Notes under the pieces: model-generated
What the model was told of the DNA's origin: nothing
Database searches by the model: none
What the model saw: only the letters and a program-made list of their open reading frames with translations
Program-made: the position numbers and the translations under genes
Assembly (NCBI GenBank): GCA_934365195.1
Contig: CAKRNA010000004.1
Span: forward strand, 1-64,000
From: an uncultured Clostridia bacterium
GTDB lineage: Bacteria > Bacillota > Clostridia > Christensenellales > CAAEEZ01
Reading direction: 5' to 3'
Length of the DNA: 64,000 nt
Part shown: positions 28,028-37,106 of the stretch, piece by piece
Layout: every line of letters begins with the position of its first letter
Position numbering within the stretch: the first letter of the stretch is position 1

Positions 28028-28725
28028 AAATCAAGCCTCCCGATAATTGCCTTTTGTTTGTACGGTTGTAAGTAATATTCACCGTTTTGCCTTACTGAAA
28101 ACAGGTACACTTCCTTAATGTTTAGTTGGTGCTTTTTAAGTTCGGTTTTCACGCCTTCTACGTCGATTTTTTCAAACTTTGTAAGCGTTTCTTTCATTAA
28201 ATTCCCTTCAAGCACTAGCGAAAACGGTAAGTCAGGGTTTTCTCCCTCTATTTTCATATCTAGGTTTGTGACGGGTGCGCTGTTAAATTTTGGCATAACG
28301 GACAAAGCCCCGTTGGTTTCCACTATTGCAATATGCACGTCGGAAAGCGAAAAATATCCTTGCTGGCGCAGTCCTTCCATAAGGTCGTTTACGTGCATAT
28401 TTAAGGACTTCATTTCCTTGTAATCAATGCCGTTATCGTCGATAATCACCGATGGTTTCCCGTCGATAATTTTTCTTAGCGTGGTGCTTTTGAAGTTTAG
28501 CATTGATATAAACAAATGCACTATAAAAATGGCGAAAATCGGTATTAAACCGTGCAAAATAGGTATAGCCGTGTCTTGCATAGGAATTGTAGCAAGGTCG
28601 GCTATAAGCAAAGTTATAGCGAATTCGAAGGGTTGCAATTCGCCAAGTTGCCTTTTGCCCATAAGCCTCATATTCACAAGCAGGGCAAGATAAATTATAA
28701 TTGAACGAATAAATATTATCAGCAT
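28024..28725 (-). CDS. DUF421 (YetF-like) membrane protein
   Basis: 233 residues: three N-terminal transmembrane helices (~3-80) with GKRQLGELQPFEFAI, then a cytoplasmic YetF domain (~85-230) containing IDGKPSVIIDDNGI and a YFSLSDVHIAIVETNG segment. Members are spore- or envelope-associated in Bacillus; the mechanism is unclear. It starts 17 bp after the flippase stop and overlaps the DUF4363 gene, so all three are probably co-transcribed. Confidence 0.88.
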   Translation of the reverse strand: MLIIFIRSIIIYLALLVNMRLMGKRQLGELQPFEFAITLLIADLATIPMQDTAIPILHGLIPIFAIFIVHLFISMLNFKSTTLRKIIDGKPSVIIDDNGIDYKEMKSLNMHVNDLMEGLRQQGYFSLSDVHIAIVETNGALSVMPKFNSAPVTNLDMKIEGENPDLPFSLVLEGNLMKETLTKFEKIDVEGVKTELKKHQLNIKEVYLFSVRQNGEYYLQPYKQKAIIGRLDL

Positions 28726-28742
28726 ACGATAATTCTATCCAA

Positions 28743-30230
28743 CTATCCGTTTTTATTACCTTTTTTTGAAAATATTTTTAGCCCAAGTTTTTTTGGCGAC
28801 AAGCCGAGCAAGTAGCACACAAGCATATACGGAATAATGAAAAAAGTAAAGCAAACGATAATTTTAGGCAGGTTGCTTAAATGTACGTAGCCGCTTACGT
28901 ACTTTACAAAGTAGCCAAGCGTAAGGCTTAAAAAGGTGAGGCAAAGCATCTTTTTTAGGGTGGATAGGTTTAGTGTGTGGCGTTTTGATAAGGATATTAG
29001 GTTTAGCGTTGCGGTAAGTAAAAAAGATAGGAAAAAGCCTATCGATAGCGACAGAACGCCCATATATTTAGTAAGAAAAGTAATAGATATAATCAGCGGA
29101 ATACTGCCGATAACAAAGGTTTTCAGCGTGGTTTTTTCGCCGCCAAGTGCATTTAAAACGCTGGTACTCAGTTGGCTAACTACAAGCGGGAAAATGATTA
29201 TTGCCGTGTAGGACACGTATTTTCCGCTTATTTCGTCGTTAAAAATCAGAGTGGTGATTTCCTTGCCTAGCGGTAGGTATAAGCCAACGGTAACTCCCGC
29301 CGTAAAAATAGCAAAAATCAACGACTTTTCAACCCTACCGGTTGCCTCGCTTTTCACTTTTAGCGAGGATAGTTCGGGTAGTAGCACCACGGCAAGCGAG
29401 CCGATTAGGGCTGACGGAGCGTTAATTAGAGGCATACACATGCCCGTAAATCTTCCAAACGTTGCAGTTGCCATGCTTGTGGTTAGCCCGTATTCTATTA
29501 GTTTGTAAGGGATAATAAACGCAGAAAAAGTGCCGATTACAGCCGACAAAATTCTGCTGGTGGTAATAGGCAAGGAGCATTTAATTAGGTCTTTTTCAAG
29601 CGTGGGTTTTGCTAGCCTGCCGCCTTTAAAAAAGTAGATAATAAATAATACTATTACCGACAAAATATCCGCTACGGTGACGGCGAGGGCTATTATTTTT
29701 TCGCCGCTTATATTTACCACTAGCGCTAAAATAACGGTTGCTAAGATAGTTAATACTTCCTCAAGTAATTCGGTGGTAGAAAAGGTTAAAAACTGCTTGT
29801 TGCCTAGTAGCCACGCTCTAATTACCGAGTAAACAGCGGAGGAAAACAGCGCCGGAAGTAAAATGTAAAATACCGCAATGGACTTTTGATTTTGGAAGTA
29901 CATTGAAAGTAGTGGCTTGGATAGGCAAAGAATTAGGGCGATAACAAGGCATAGCGCAAAGGAAAAGACAAGGCAAAAAGTAACCCTCTTGCCATTTGCT
30001 AGGTTGCCTTCGCTTTTGGTTTCTGCAATTTTTCTGCTAAGAACGAGCGGTAAGCCCGAACTTGTTAAAGCAATAAAAAAGCCAAGCAATGACACGCTCA
30101 TTTGAAAAACGCCCACCGCTTCTGCCCCAAAATACCTTGATATGATTATCTTGAATATAAACGATAAAAATCTAGTAGCAACCGAGAAAAAAGTAACGAG
30201 TGCAAAAGATTTTAAAATAGTGTGTTTGAT
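28743..30230 (-). CDS. SpoVB/MurJ-like polysaccharide flippase with a non-ATG start
   Basis: About 495 residues and 12-14 transmembrane helices of the MOP flippase superfamily. The N-terminal pattern KHTILKSFALVTFFSVATR and the SRYFGAEAVGVFQM segment resemble stage V sporulation protein B-type lipid-linked sugar flippases. The frame has no ATG, GTG or TTG downstream of the predicted transcription start (~30244). AGGGGG (30242-30237) lies 6 nt before ATC (30230-30228), which aligns with the family's Met-Lys start. ATC or the ATT four codons later is therefore the likely initiation codon, or the start is mutated. First gene of the DUF421/DUF4363 operon. Confidence 0.75.
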   Translation of the reverse strand: MKHTILKSFALVTFFSVATRFLSFIFKIIISRYFGAEAVGVFQMSVSLLGFFIALTSSGLPLVLSRKIAETKSEGNLANGKRVTFCLVFSFALCLVIALILCLSKPLLSMYFQNQKSIAVFYILLPALFSSAVYSVIRAWLLGNKQFLTFSTTELLEEVLTILATVILALVVNISGEKIIALAVTVADILSVIVLFIIYFFKGGRLAKPTLEKDLIKCSLPITTSRILSAVIGTFSAFIIPYKLIEYGLTTSMATATFGRFTGMCMPLINAPSALIGSLAVVLLPELSSLKVKSEATGRVEKSLIFAIFTAGVTVGLYLPLGKEITTLIFNDEISGKYVSYTAIIIFPLVVSQLSTSVLNALGGEKTTLKTFVIGSIPLIISITFLTKYMGVLSLSIGFFLSFLLTATLNLISLSKRHTLNLSTLKKMLCLTFLSLTLGYFVKYVSGYVHLSNLPKIIVCFTFFIIPYMLVCYLLGLSPKKLGLKIFSKKGNKNG

Positions 30231-30250
30231 AGTCCGCCCCCTTTTTATAA

Positions 30251-30279
30251 TATATAAAAACAAGACGGGCGTTATGCAA
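30251..30279 (-). promoter_or_regulatory. Promoter of the flippase operon
   Basis: Minus strand TTGCAT (30279-30274), 17-bp spacer, TATATA (30256-30251). It places +1 near 30244, ruling out upstream in-frame starts. Confidence 0.6.
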
Positions 30280-30533
30280 TAATGACAAGAAAATGGCGGT
30301 GCTAGGTGGGAAGGAAAAATACGAACGGCAAAAAGGAAAGGATAAAAGAGCAAAAAATGATTTGAAAGTGACGAAAGAGCAATGAATTTGCAATATAAAA
30401 TAATAAAGGTAAAAATAAGCGATTAAAAATAAATTAAAGTGAAAACGATAAAAGGGCAAAAGTAAAAATAGCGATAAAAAACAGGGGGAAAATAGTAAAA
30501 AAGAGGGGCAACATAAAACGATAAAAGAGCAAT
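30280..30533. repeat. Purine-rich intergenic with recurring CGATAAAAG.GCAA
   Basis: Degenerate copies of CGATAAAAGAGCAA-like sequence occur at about 30340, 30372, 30448 and 30519, separated by A-rich filler. No gene was found. Related wording (GGAGCGATAAA) recurs at 45738-45832. Confidence 0.4.
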
Positions 30534-30562
30534 AAAAAAGAGCCTAATTAAAGGCTCTAGTT
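30534..30562 (-). terminator. Terminator of the giant lipoprotein gene
   Basis: Minus strand GAGCC-TTTAATTA-GGCTC followed by TTTTTTATT. Confidence 0.85.
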
Positions 30563-30572
30563 TATTGTGATA

Positions 30573-33500
30573 TTAGTCGTCGAACTTATCGAAGTTATCC
30601 TTCTTGTGCACTTCGGCTTTCTTAGTCTTAGGCGCTTTAGAATTCTTGAACTTCGTGCGTTTCTTAGGACCTGCGTATTTCTTGTACAAGAATACTCCAA
30701 GTACTGCAATTAGGATAACTGCAAGCACGATGGTAGGTATTGCCCAAGATAGCATCTTCCAGTCAACTTGGTTTTTGGTCTTGTTGCTGTCGGTAGTATC
30801 CTTTTCCTTCTCGATAGGCTTATCAGGAACGTAAGCGATAGTCTTTTCGGTGTCTTTGTTGTCGGAAACGGCTTTTTCGTATACGTCTTTGGTTACCTCG
30901 TCTATTCTGAAGTTGTCGGCAAATACCGTGCCTTGTACGTACTCAGGAACGTCCTTGTCGTTTACGGTTTTTCTTGTGCCAAGTTGCATCGTTAGGTAAG
31001 CGCTTAGGGTGGTGTCCTTAATGTCGTTTACGTTTTTTACGTAGAACGTGTATTCCTTCCAACCGTTAGTAGATTTAATGTTTTCAATCTTAGCAACGTC
31101 TTGGTTTCTATCACCGATTTTTAGCGATAAGGTTAGTCCCGCATTATTTTCGTTTTCCTCGATAAAGGTGTACAGCCATAGGCTAATCTTGTAGTATTTG
31201 TTTGCTTTTAATTCCTTGCCGCTGCTGTTGCTTACGCTGTAGCCTGATGCAATTTGGTTGTCAATCATTAGCATTGAACTACCAAATTTTGCCTCATCGT
31301 AGCCGTTGTTTATGTCCTTAATCTTGTTTATTAGTGCAACTTTTGATTGTTGGTAAGCGGTTAGTTTTTCGGTGTCGGTTTCGCCCTTGTTGGTGTACTT
31401 CCAAATCTCTTTTTCGTCGAACCTAGTAATATCGATAATGCCCGATAGCGTAGCGTCACGGTTGTTGATGTCAGGAGCGTTGCTAACAGAGTTTGTAGAC
31501 CAGCCGTTAATAGAGTTTAGTTTGTCCTTATCGTAAGAGCCGGTGGTAAAACCATCGGTGTTAAAGCCGATTTCAAGGGCGTTTTCTTTTAACGTTCCGT
31601 CGTCGTTAGAGTAACCTTTTTTGTCTAGGTTGTAGGTGTTTTCCGACTTGTGAGTGGTCATCGTGATTTTATCGAACAACGCAAGACCCGAAGACGTACC
31701 GGTACTGTTATCGCTTAGGTACTTATCAAGGTCGCCAAGAGATAGGGTTAGGCTTACCGTTGCGCTGTTTAATCCGGTTTTTACAAAGAACGTGTACTCA
31801 GTCCAATCTCCGTTAGACTCCTTCATACTGAATACGTCTACGCCTTCTTCGTGAGGAGAGGACGAGGTAAGTTTAACGCTTGCTTTTGCTCCGCCTGCAG
31901 TAAATACGTTCACCCTAATAGAGTAGAAAGAGTTTGCCGATAGGCTGATATTATTTGATTTGTAACTATAAACGACACTATCTTTGCTGTAAATACCTAG
32001 TGCGTATCTGTTTTTGCCGTCGTTGTTTAGAGTTCGTAATACCGACGAAATATCTAGGTCAATGCCTTCTTCGGCGAATATATTAGCAACGTTAGTTAAA
32101 TCCAAAGTGCCGTGTTTTACTGTTTTGTCTTTTAATAAAGTGTCGTTAATCTTGTCGTTAGAAACAGACCAGTTGGTAGTAGAACCGAACTTCTTTAATT
32201 TGCCGTCAGTACCAAAGGTGCTTGAAGAAACGTTTAGTTTGTTGAAGTTACCGTTAGAGATACTTTCGCTACTTGAACTAGAAGATAGTTCCACTTTCTT
32301 AGCAAGGCTGCCTGTTGAAGCGTTGCTGTAAGCGGTGGCGTCAATTTCTTGCAAGTTGATATTGTAAATGTACGCATTGCCTTTTGCTAAGGTGTCGCTA
32401 AACTTGTTGCCCCTACCAAAACTCATTTCGATAGTGTACTTAGTGTCGGTAGTGGTGCTACCTAGCACGTAGAACACAACTTCTTGCCAGCCGTTATATT
32501 TATCGTTGTCTTTGCCGATATTTGCAGAGTTGACTTCGTTGATTTGGTTTACGGTAGAAACCTCGCCTTTGTCGTTAAGAACGTTTAAGTAGAAGTTCAT
32601 ACCGGCAGCCTTTTCAATGTTTTCGGTCTTTACCCAGAATGCAAGCCTGTAATACTTGTTCATAGTCGCCGTAAACTCTTGGTCAAGTTTTACCGTTGCG
32701 GCAGAATTGCTTGTTGAAGCGAATTTAAGCACGTTGGTAGCAACTTCCGAAGTAGTGCTATCGCCGAACTTGTAGATTACTTCGTAAGGAAGAGGGACGT
32801 TTTCGGTTTTAGCGTTTATTGTCGTAATATTAACGGTGGAAGTAACGTCGGTGGTTTCCTTTTTGATAGAGAAACCGTTTGGTAAACCGTTTGTAACTTC
32901 CGTCATATTGCCGTTTGTTACGCCGTTAGTAATTACTCCGTCGGCATCAAATTCGTTTAGGTCGATGCTGGTAGCGTTTTTGTCGCTTACGCCTATTTCC
33001 CAGCCTGTTTTTTGGCTAGTAGGTTTGTCGCTAGCGTCGATATTCTTTACGTCAAAGTTTACGTCGTCAAAGAATACGTGACCGCACGACCAGTTTTCCT
33101 TTTGGCTCTTACCGTCTGTGCCTAGGGCAAGCGTCATTTTGTAGTTTACGTCGTGGGTGTTGTTCCCACGAAGGTTTAGTACTATTTCGCTCCAGCCGTT
33201 AGCGTCTTTTGTAAGCGTGCCGACTTCTTTGCCGTCAACGTAGTATTTAGAATTGTCGAACGTAACGACGTGCTTTTCATTATCGTTTGATAAGATAATA
33301 GAGCCTCTTGTTGTTTTACCATCTACGGTATCTAAGGTCTTAACCCAAACGCCAAGACGATAGATTTTACCTTTTTCTATTGTAATCGAAGACGAAGAAA
33401 CGTAGTTTGTAGAGTAGTCCTTGTCGGAATAAAGCATAAGTGCGCTAGTGTCCCTTTTGGCAGTATCCAACCCCTCTCTGTATAAATTTTTGCCTACAAG

Positions 33501-34580
33501 GTTAGCCTCGTAGTATTCCTTGCTAAAACCAAAGTCAGCGTAATGGTTTTTAACGTATTCGCTGTTTAGGTCAACGATACCTCTTACGGTTTTAGCCCTT
33601 TCTGAAGATGGAATATCGTTTGCTTTATCGTCGTCAACACCGCCGTAGCCGAAAGACCAAGCAAGTGGTGAGCGAGGTACTGAGGTGTAGTATTTGCTAT
33701 AAGCAGCAAAACTTGCGTTAGAGAAACGGAAAGAATCTTTGTATACGTAAGTGCCAACGCCCTCAGCGTTAGGTGTAGAGTAGTTAGGTGCTTCGTTAAA
33801 TTGCTCCCTTGCGGTTTTTCCGCCCTCGATATCGGTTAGTTCTTCAAGAACAACGTCGTCGAAGAAAGCGTGACCTTTGGTAAGGTGCTTATCAGTTTTA
33901 TCGCCGTAGCCAAGACCAAAAGTAACCTTTAAAGAACTAGAACTATTTGCGCCGCCCTCAACGTACATTTCGAATTTTTGCCATTTGCCGTTGGTTTTAA
34001 CGTCCATCCATTCGCCGTTAATACCGCTACCCGAAACTTTTACGTATGCGCCGTAGTCAGTACCTGCCTTAGGAGTGCCGTCGCTATCAACTTCGCCGCT
34101 GATAGTTGGGCTGGTGTACGCCCAGAAGGTAAGTTTGTAGAACTTGCCCGGCTTAACGTCAAACGAACTAGATACGTAACTATAAGACGACGGCTTGTTA
34201 GAGTACATCATCAAGACGTTGTTATCGGTAGCGCCATCGTGAGTTTTAGGGTTAGGATAGTTGTCCCAGTTGTGCTTGTTGTACTCGTAATCCTTGCCGG
34301 TGCTGATTACACCATATTTAAGAGCGTCAAGCCCGCCTTCCGGTTGGTAACTTCCCGTGCCACCGATAGAGCCCGTCCAGTTAGAAGGAGTACGTGGATA
34401 ACTGGTACCCGTCGTAAAAGTAAAGTCGCCGTTTTGAACGACTTGCTTGTCCTCCCCGGTTTTATTAGGTTCATTTTCGTAAGGTTTTTCGTTGTTACAA
34501 GCGGTTAGCATCAAAATAGAGCAAACCAAACATATAACAAGCGAGAACACCAAGAATTTACTAATTTTGCTTTTTTTCAT
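30573..34580 (-). CDS. Giant surface lipoprotein with five repeated beta-sandwich modules
   Basis: 1335 residues. The signal peptide ends in the lipobox LTAC (Cys28). Five modules follow, each with the same three landmarks: a strand like YYRLAFWVKT (FYKLTFWAYT, IYRLGVWVKT, YYRLAFWVKT, FYSIRVNVFT, YYKISLWLYT), a strand like WQKFEMYVEG, and a closing FFDDV-type strand. This pattern resembles carbohydrate-binding jelly-roll modules (CBM4/9/22-like). A C-terminal transmembrane helix (~1280-1302) with a Lys-rich cytoplasmic tail gives a second anchor. Likely role: cell-surface glycan binding. It has a consensus promoter and AGGAG, and is monocistronic. Confidence 0.75.
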   Translation of the reverse strand: MKKSKISKFLVFSLVICLVCSILMLTACNNEKPYENEPNKTGEDKQVVQNGDFTFTTGTSYPRTPSNWTGSIGGTGSYQPEGGLDALKYGVISTGKDYEYNKHNWDNYPNPKTHDGATDNNVLMMYSNKPSSYSYVSSSFDVKPGKFYKLTFWAYTSPTISGEVDSDGTPKAGTDYGAYVKVSGSGINGEWMDVKTNGKWQKFEMYVEGGANSSSSLKVTFGLGYGDKTDKHLTKGHAFFDDVVLEELTDIEGGKTAREQFNEAPNYSTPNAEGVGTYVYKDSFRFSNASFAAYSKYYTSVPRSPLAWSFGYGGVDDDKANDIPSSERAKTVRGIVDLNSEYVKNHYADFGFSKEYYEANLVGKNLYREGLDTAKRDTSALMLYSDKDYSTNYVSSSSITIEKGKIYRLGVWVKTLDTVDGKTTRGSIILSNDNEKHVVTFDNSKYYVDGKEVGTLTKDANGWSEIVLNLRGNNTHDVNYKMTLALGTDGKSQKENWSCGHVFFDDVNFDVKNIDASDKPTSQKTGWEIGVSDKNATSIDLNEFDADGVITNGVTNGNMTEVTNGLPNGFSIKKETTDVTSTVNITTINAKTENVPLPYEVIYKFGDSTTSEVATNVLKFASTSNSAATVKLDQEFTATMNKYYRLAFWVKTENIEKAAGMNFYLNVLNDKGEVSTVNQINEVNSANIGKDNDKYNGWQEVVFYVLGSTTTDTKYTIEMSFGRGNKFSDTLAKGNAYIYNINLQEIDATAYSNASTGSLAKKVELSSSSSSESISNGNFNKLNVSSSTFGTDGKLKKFGSTTNWSVSNDKINDTLLKDKTVKHGTLDLTNVANIFAEEGIDLDISSVLRTLNNDGKNRYALGIYSKDSVVYSYKSNNISLSANSFYSIRVNVFTAGGAKASVKLTSSSPHEEGVDVFSMKESNGDWTEYTFFVKTGLNSATVSLTLSLGDLDKYLSDNSTGTSSGLALFDKITMTTHKSENTYNLDKKGYSNDDGTLKENALEIGFNTDGFTTGSYDKDKLNSINGWSTNSVSNAPDINNRDATLSGIIDITRFDEKEIWKYTNKGETDTEKLTAYQQSKVALINKIKDINNGYDEAKFGSSMLMIDNQIASGYSVSNSSGKELKANKYYKISLWLYTFIEENENNAGLTLSLKIGDRNQDVAKIENIKSTNGWKEYTFYVKNVNDIKDTTLSAYLTMQLGTRKTVNDKDVPEYVQGTVFADNFRIDEVTKDVYEKAVSDNKDTEKTIAYVPDKPIEKEKDTTDSNKTKNQVDWKMLSWAIPTIVLAVILIAVLGVFLYKKYAGPKKRTKFKNSKAPKTKKAEVHKKDNFDKFDD

Positions 34581-34618
34581 TTCGTCTCCTATGTTGCCTA
34601 ATTTTTAGTACATATAAA

Positions 34619-34647
34619 ATTATAATATAATACGAATATTTAGTCAA
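34619..34647 (-). promoter_or_regulatory. Promoter of the giant lipoprotein gene
   Basis: Minus strand TTGACT (34647-34642), 17-bp spacer, TATAAT (34624-34619). Confidence 0.88.
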
Positions 34648-34685
34648 GGAATAATAAAAAATAAACCTAAGCAAATACTATAAAT

Positions 34686-35078
34686 ATGCCGAAAAAAATG
34701 GAGAAAAAAGGAATAAAACAAAAATTTATAGTGCTAGTAGATATGCTTGTTGGGGCAATCAGCGGGCTGGTAGGAGGGCTGTTTGGGGCAGGAGGCGGAA
34801 TGCTCGTAGTCCCTTGCCTTACTACCGTAAACGATTTTGACGTTCGAAAGGCGCACGCCTCGGCAATACTTGTGGTACTTCCTCTAACCATTGCAAGTTC
34901 CGTCGTGTACTCGTCTAAGGGCTACTTTGACCTAAACGTCTTTACCTACGTCGTCGTAGGCTCGGTGATAGGAGGACTTATCGGACAGAAACTACTACGC
35001 AATTTATCCTCAGATACTTTGTCGTTACTGTTTAACGGGCTAATGATATTTGCAGGGGTGCAAATGATACTAAAATAG
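34686..35078 (+). CDS. Half-size TauE/SafE (TSUP) permease, first half
   Basis: 130 residues, about four transmembrane helices. TSUP proteins (sulfite/sulfonate/organic-acid exporters) normally have ~250 residues built from two repeats, each with a GxxxGxxGGxxxxPxL motif. Here only one repeat is present: GLVGGLFGAGGGMLVVP (~28-44). The partner repeat is encoded by the next gene, so the two halves probably assemble. The start is uncertain (ATG 34686 or 34698; no clear RBS). The gene diverges from the lipoprotein gene. Confidence 0.8.
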   Translation: MPKKMEKKGIKQKFIVLVDMLVGAISGLVGGLFGAGGGMLVVPCLTTVNDFDVRKAHASAILVVLPLTIASSVVYSSKGYFDLNVFTYVVVGSVIGGLIGQKLLRNLSSDTLSLLFNGLMIFAGVQMILK

Positions 35079-35107
35079 CAAAATATAATATTTAAAGTAT
35101 CAAAATT
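35079..35107. repeat. Short repeat, copy 2
   Basis: Matches 9598-9626 (CAAAATATAATA.TTAAAGTATCAAA). It lies directly after the first half-TSUP stop, in the 116-bp gap before the second half. Confidence 0.5.
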
Positions 35108-35194
35108 CGACAATAAACAACGGAATATGCAATTTTAAGATATTTTTCGTTAGTAACGAATAATAAATCTAAAACGTATTTTTAAGGAGGAAAA

Positions 35195-35584
35195 ATGAAC
35201 TGGTTATACGTATTATGCGGAATTATATCGGGGACTGTTGCCGGTATGGGTATGGGCGGAGGCACTTTACTAATACCGCTACTTGTGTTGTGGCTTAACG
35301 TGGACGTAAAGGTGGCGGGGATAACCAACCTATTATGTTTTATTCCGCTTTCGGTTTTGTCGCTTATCTTACTTATCAAGGAAAAACTTGTGGATTTTAA
35401 AACAAGTATGATAATCGGAATTCCCGCAATGCTTTTTTCGATACTTGCAAGTTACCTTACTTCTATGGTGGATAGCGAGGATATGAAAGTATATTTCGGG
35501 GTATTTTTGATTGTGCTTGGCGTTTCGTTTAGTTTAAAGACGGTGTTTGCCGCAATAAAAAGGCACGTAAGATATTTTCAGTAA
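35195..35584 (+). CDS. Half-size TauE/SafE (TSUP) permease, second half
   Basis: 129 residues, about four transmembrane helices, with the repeat motif GTVAGMGMGGGTLLIPLL (~13-30). AAGGAGG precedes the ATG. Same family and size as the upstream gene, and no frameshift joins them: the two have separate starts and a 116-bp spacer, so this is a split transporter rather than a broken gene. Substrate unknown. Confidence 0.82.
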   Translation: MNWLYVLCGIISGTVAGMGMGGGTLLIPLLVLWLNVDVKVAGITNLLCFIPLSVLSLILLIKEKLVDFKTSMIIGIPAMLFSILASYLTSMVDSEDMKVYFGVFLIVLGVSFSLKTVFAAIKRHVRYFQ

Positions 35585-35758
35585 AGAAGTTTGGTAAAAA
35601 TTTAATTTAAAATTTTCATTTTTTTCAAAAATCAATTCGGCAATTCAAAAAAATTGTCGATTTTTTTGATTTTTTCTTTTATATCGTACGCCCAGCCGAC
35701 AAAGTTTCGGTTTTAATAGGTTATTTTTGTATTTACTATTTTAATTTATAAAATTATA

Positions 35759-35808
35759 TGCTAGAATTTTAGTATATTTTTTGTTTTAAATTACATTTAG
35801 ATAGGAGG
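35759..35808 (+). promoter_or_regulatory. rnf operon promoter (extended -10) and RBS
   Basis: TGC-TAGAAT (35759-35767) is an extended -10 with a poor -35, within a near-palindrome CTAGAATTTTAG. AGGAGG at 35803-35808 sits 5 nt before the TTG start, which decides that start. Confidence 0.55.
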
Positions 35809-35813
35809 CAATT

Positions 35814-37106
35814 TTGTTAAAGACTTTTAAAAAGGGAGTGCATCCAATATCAAGGAAAGATACGAAGGACATGCCTTTAACCGAATTTTCTACCCCTGAC
35901 GTTGTGTATATTTGCCTTGAGCAACATATAGGCAAACCGTCAGAGCCCATTGTAAAGGCAGGGGACGAAGTGAAGGTTGGCACGCTGGTTGCTAAGCAAT
36001 CGGGCTTTGTGTCGAGTAATATTTATTCGTCGGTATCGGGTAAAGTGCGTGGCATCGAGAAAAGGGAAACCGCTCAGGGCGTAAAAGCCGACCATATCGC
36101 TATCGAGAACGACGGAAAGTACGAAGAAGTTTTTTTGGAAAAACTTGAAAACCCTACCAAAGAGGAGATTTTGGCAAGAGTTACCGAGGCAGGTATTGTG
36201 GGTATGGGCGGAGCAACCTTCCCTACGCAAGTTAAGTATTCGCCAAAAGCCACGGTGGACACGCTAATTATTAACGGTGCAGAATGCGAGCCGTTTATTA
36301 CTTGCGACTACCGTTTGATGCTGGAAAAAGCGGACGAGTTTATCGAGGGCGTAAGGCTTATTAAAAAGGTACTTGGCGTTAGCGTTGCGTACGTTGGTAT
36401 CGAAAACAACAAAAAGCCTGCGATTGATTTACTTCTTTCTAAGCACTTAGAGGATATTCAAATTATTCCTCTTAAAGTTAAGTATCCGCAAGGCGCAGAA
36501 AAACAACTGATTTACGCAATCACCAAAAGAAAAGTGCCGGCAGGCGGGCTACCTATGGACGTTGGTTGCGTGGTAAGTAACGTGCACACGGCGCTTAGTA
36601 TTTACGAGGCGGTAAAGGAGGGCAAGCCACTTTATAGGCGTGCTATGACCGTATCGGGTAACGGAGTGGAGCACAAAGGTAATTACTGGGTTAGAAACGG
36701 CGTGCCTGCGGAGTACATATTCGAGCAAACTAGGGGCAGCGCAACGGGTGAAATCAAAAAGGTAATCAGCGGCGGCCCTATGATGGGCTTTGCGCTAGAC
36801 AGCCTAGAAGTTGCCACCACGAAAGGCTCTTCTTCGCTTTTGTTCTTGACGGAGACCGAAATCAACCTTGCGCCTACTACTGCTTGCATAAACTGTGCAA
36901 CCTGCGCTTCGGTTTGCCCTATGAACTTAATGCCTATGTTTATCGAAAAGGCGGCTCAACACGGCGAATTCGATATGGCAAGCAAGTATGGGGTAATGAA
37001 CTGCATCGAGTGTGGAAGTTGTGCATACAGTTGCCCTGCAAAAAGGCCTCTTGTACAAGCAATCAAACTTGCAAAAAAAGAAATACGCAAAAGGGGGATT
37101 AAATAA
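35814..37106 (+). CDS. rnfC: Rnf complex subunit RnfC
   Basis: 430 residues, TTG start. RnfC is the peripheral NADH-binding flavoprotein of the ferredoxin:NAD+ oxidoreductase. It has an N-terminal barrel-sandwich region, a Rossmann-like Complex I 51-kDa-like domain (GMGGATFPTQVK ~125-136; INGAECEPFI), an SLBB-like segment, and two [4Fe-4S] motifs near the C-terminus (CINCATCASVCPMNL and CIECGSCAYSCPAKRPL). The family pumps Na+ or H+ while passing electrons from ferredoxin to NAD+. First gene of the operon; the stop overlaps rnfD by 1 nt. Confidence 0.96.
   Translation: MLKTFKKGVHPISRKDTKDMPLTEFSTPDVVYICLEQHIGKPSEPIVKAGDEVKVGTLVAKQSGFVSSNIYSSVSGKVRGIEKRETAQGVKADHIAIENDGKYEEVFLEKLENPTKEEILARVTEAGIVGMGGATFPTQVKYSPKATVDTLIINGAECEPFITCDYRLMLEKADEFIEGVRLIKKVLGVSVAYVGIENNKKPAIDLLLSKHLEDIQIIPLKVKYPQGAEKQLIYAITKRKVPAGGLPMDVGCVVSNVHTALSIYEAVKEGKPLYRRAMTVSGNGVEHKGNYWVRNGVPAEYIFEQTRGSATGEIKKVISGGPMMGFALDSLEVATTKGSSSLLFLTETEINLAPTTACINCATCASVCPMNLMPMFIEKAAQHGEFDMASKYGVMNCIECGSCAYSCPAKRPLVQAIKLAKKEIRKRGIK

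Noticed and set aside
33978..34508. 176-codon plus-strand ORF
   Set aside because: It is antisense to the lipoprotein gene, has low-complexity basic and valine-rich translation, no RBS, and mirrors the codon bias of the real gene.
34686..35584. One TSUP gene broken by a mutation
   Set aside because: Both halves have own starts, the second a strong RBS, and a 116-bp spacer separates them, so a split pair is more likely than a frameshift.
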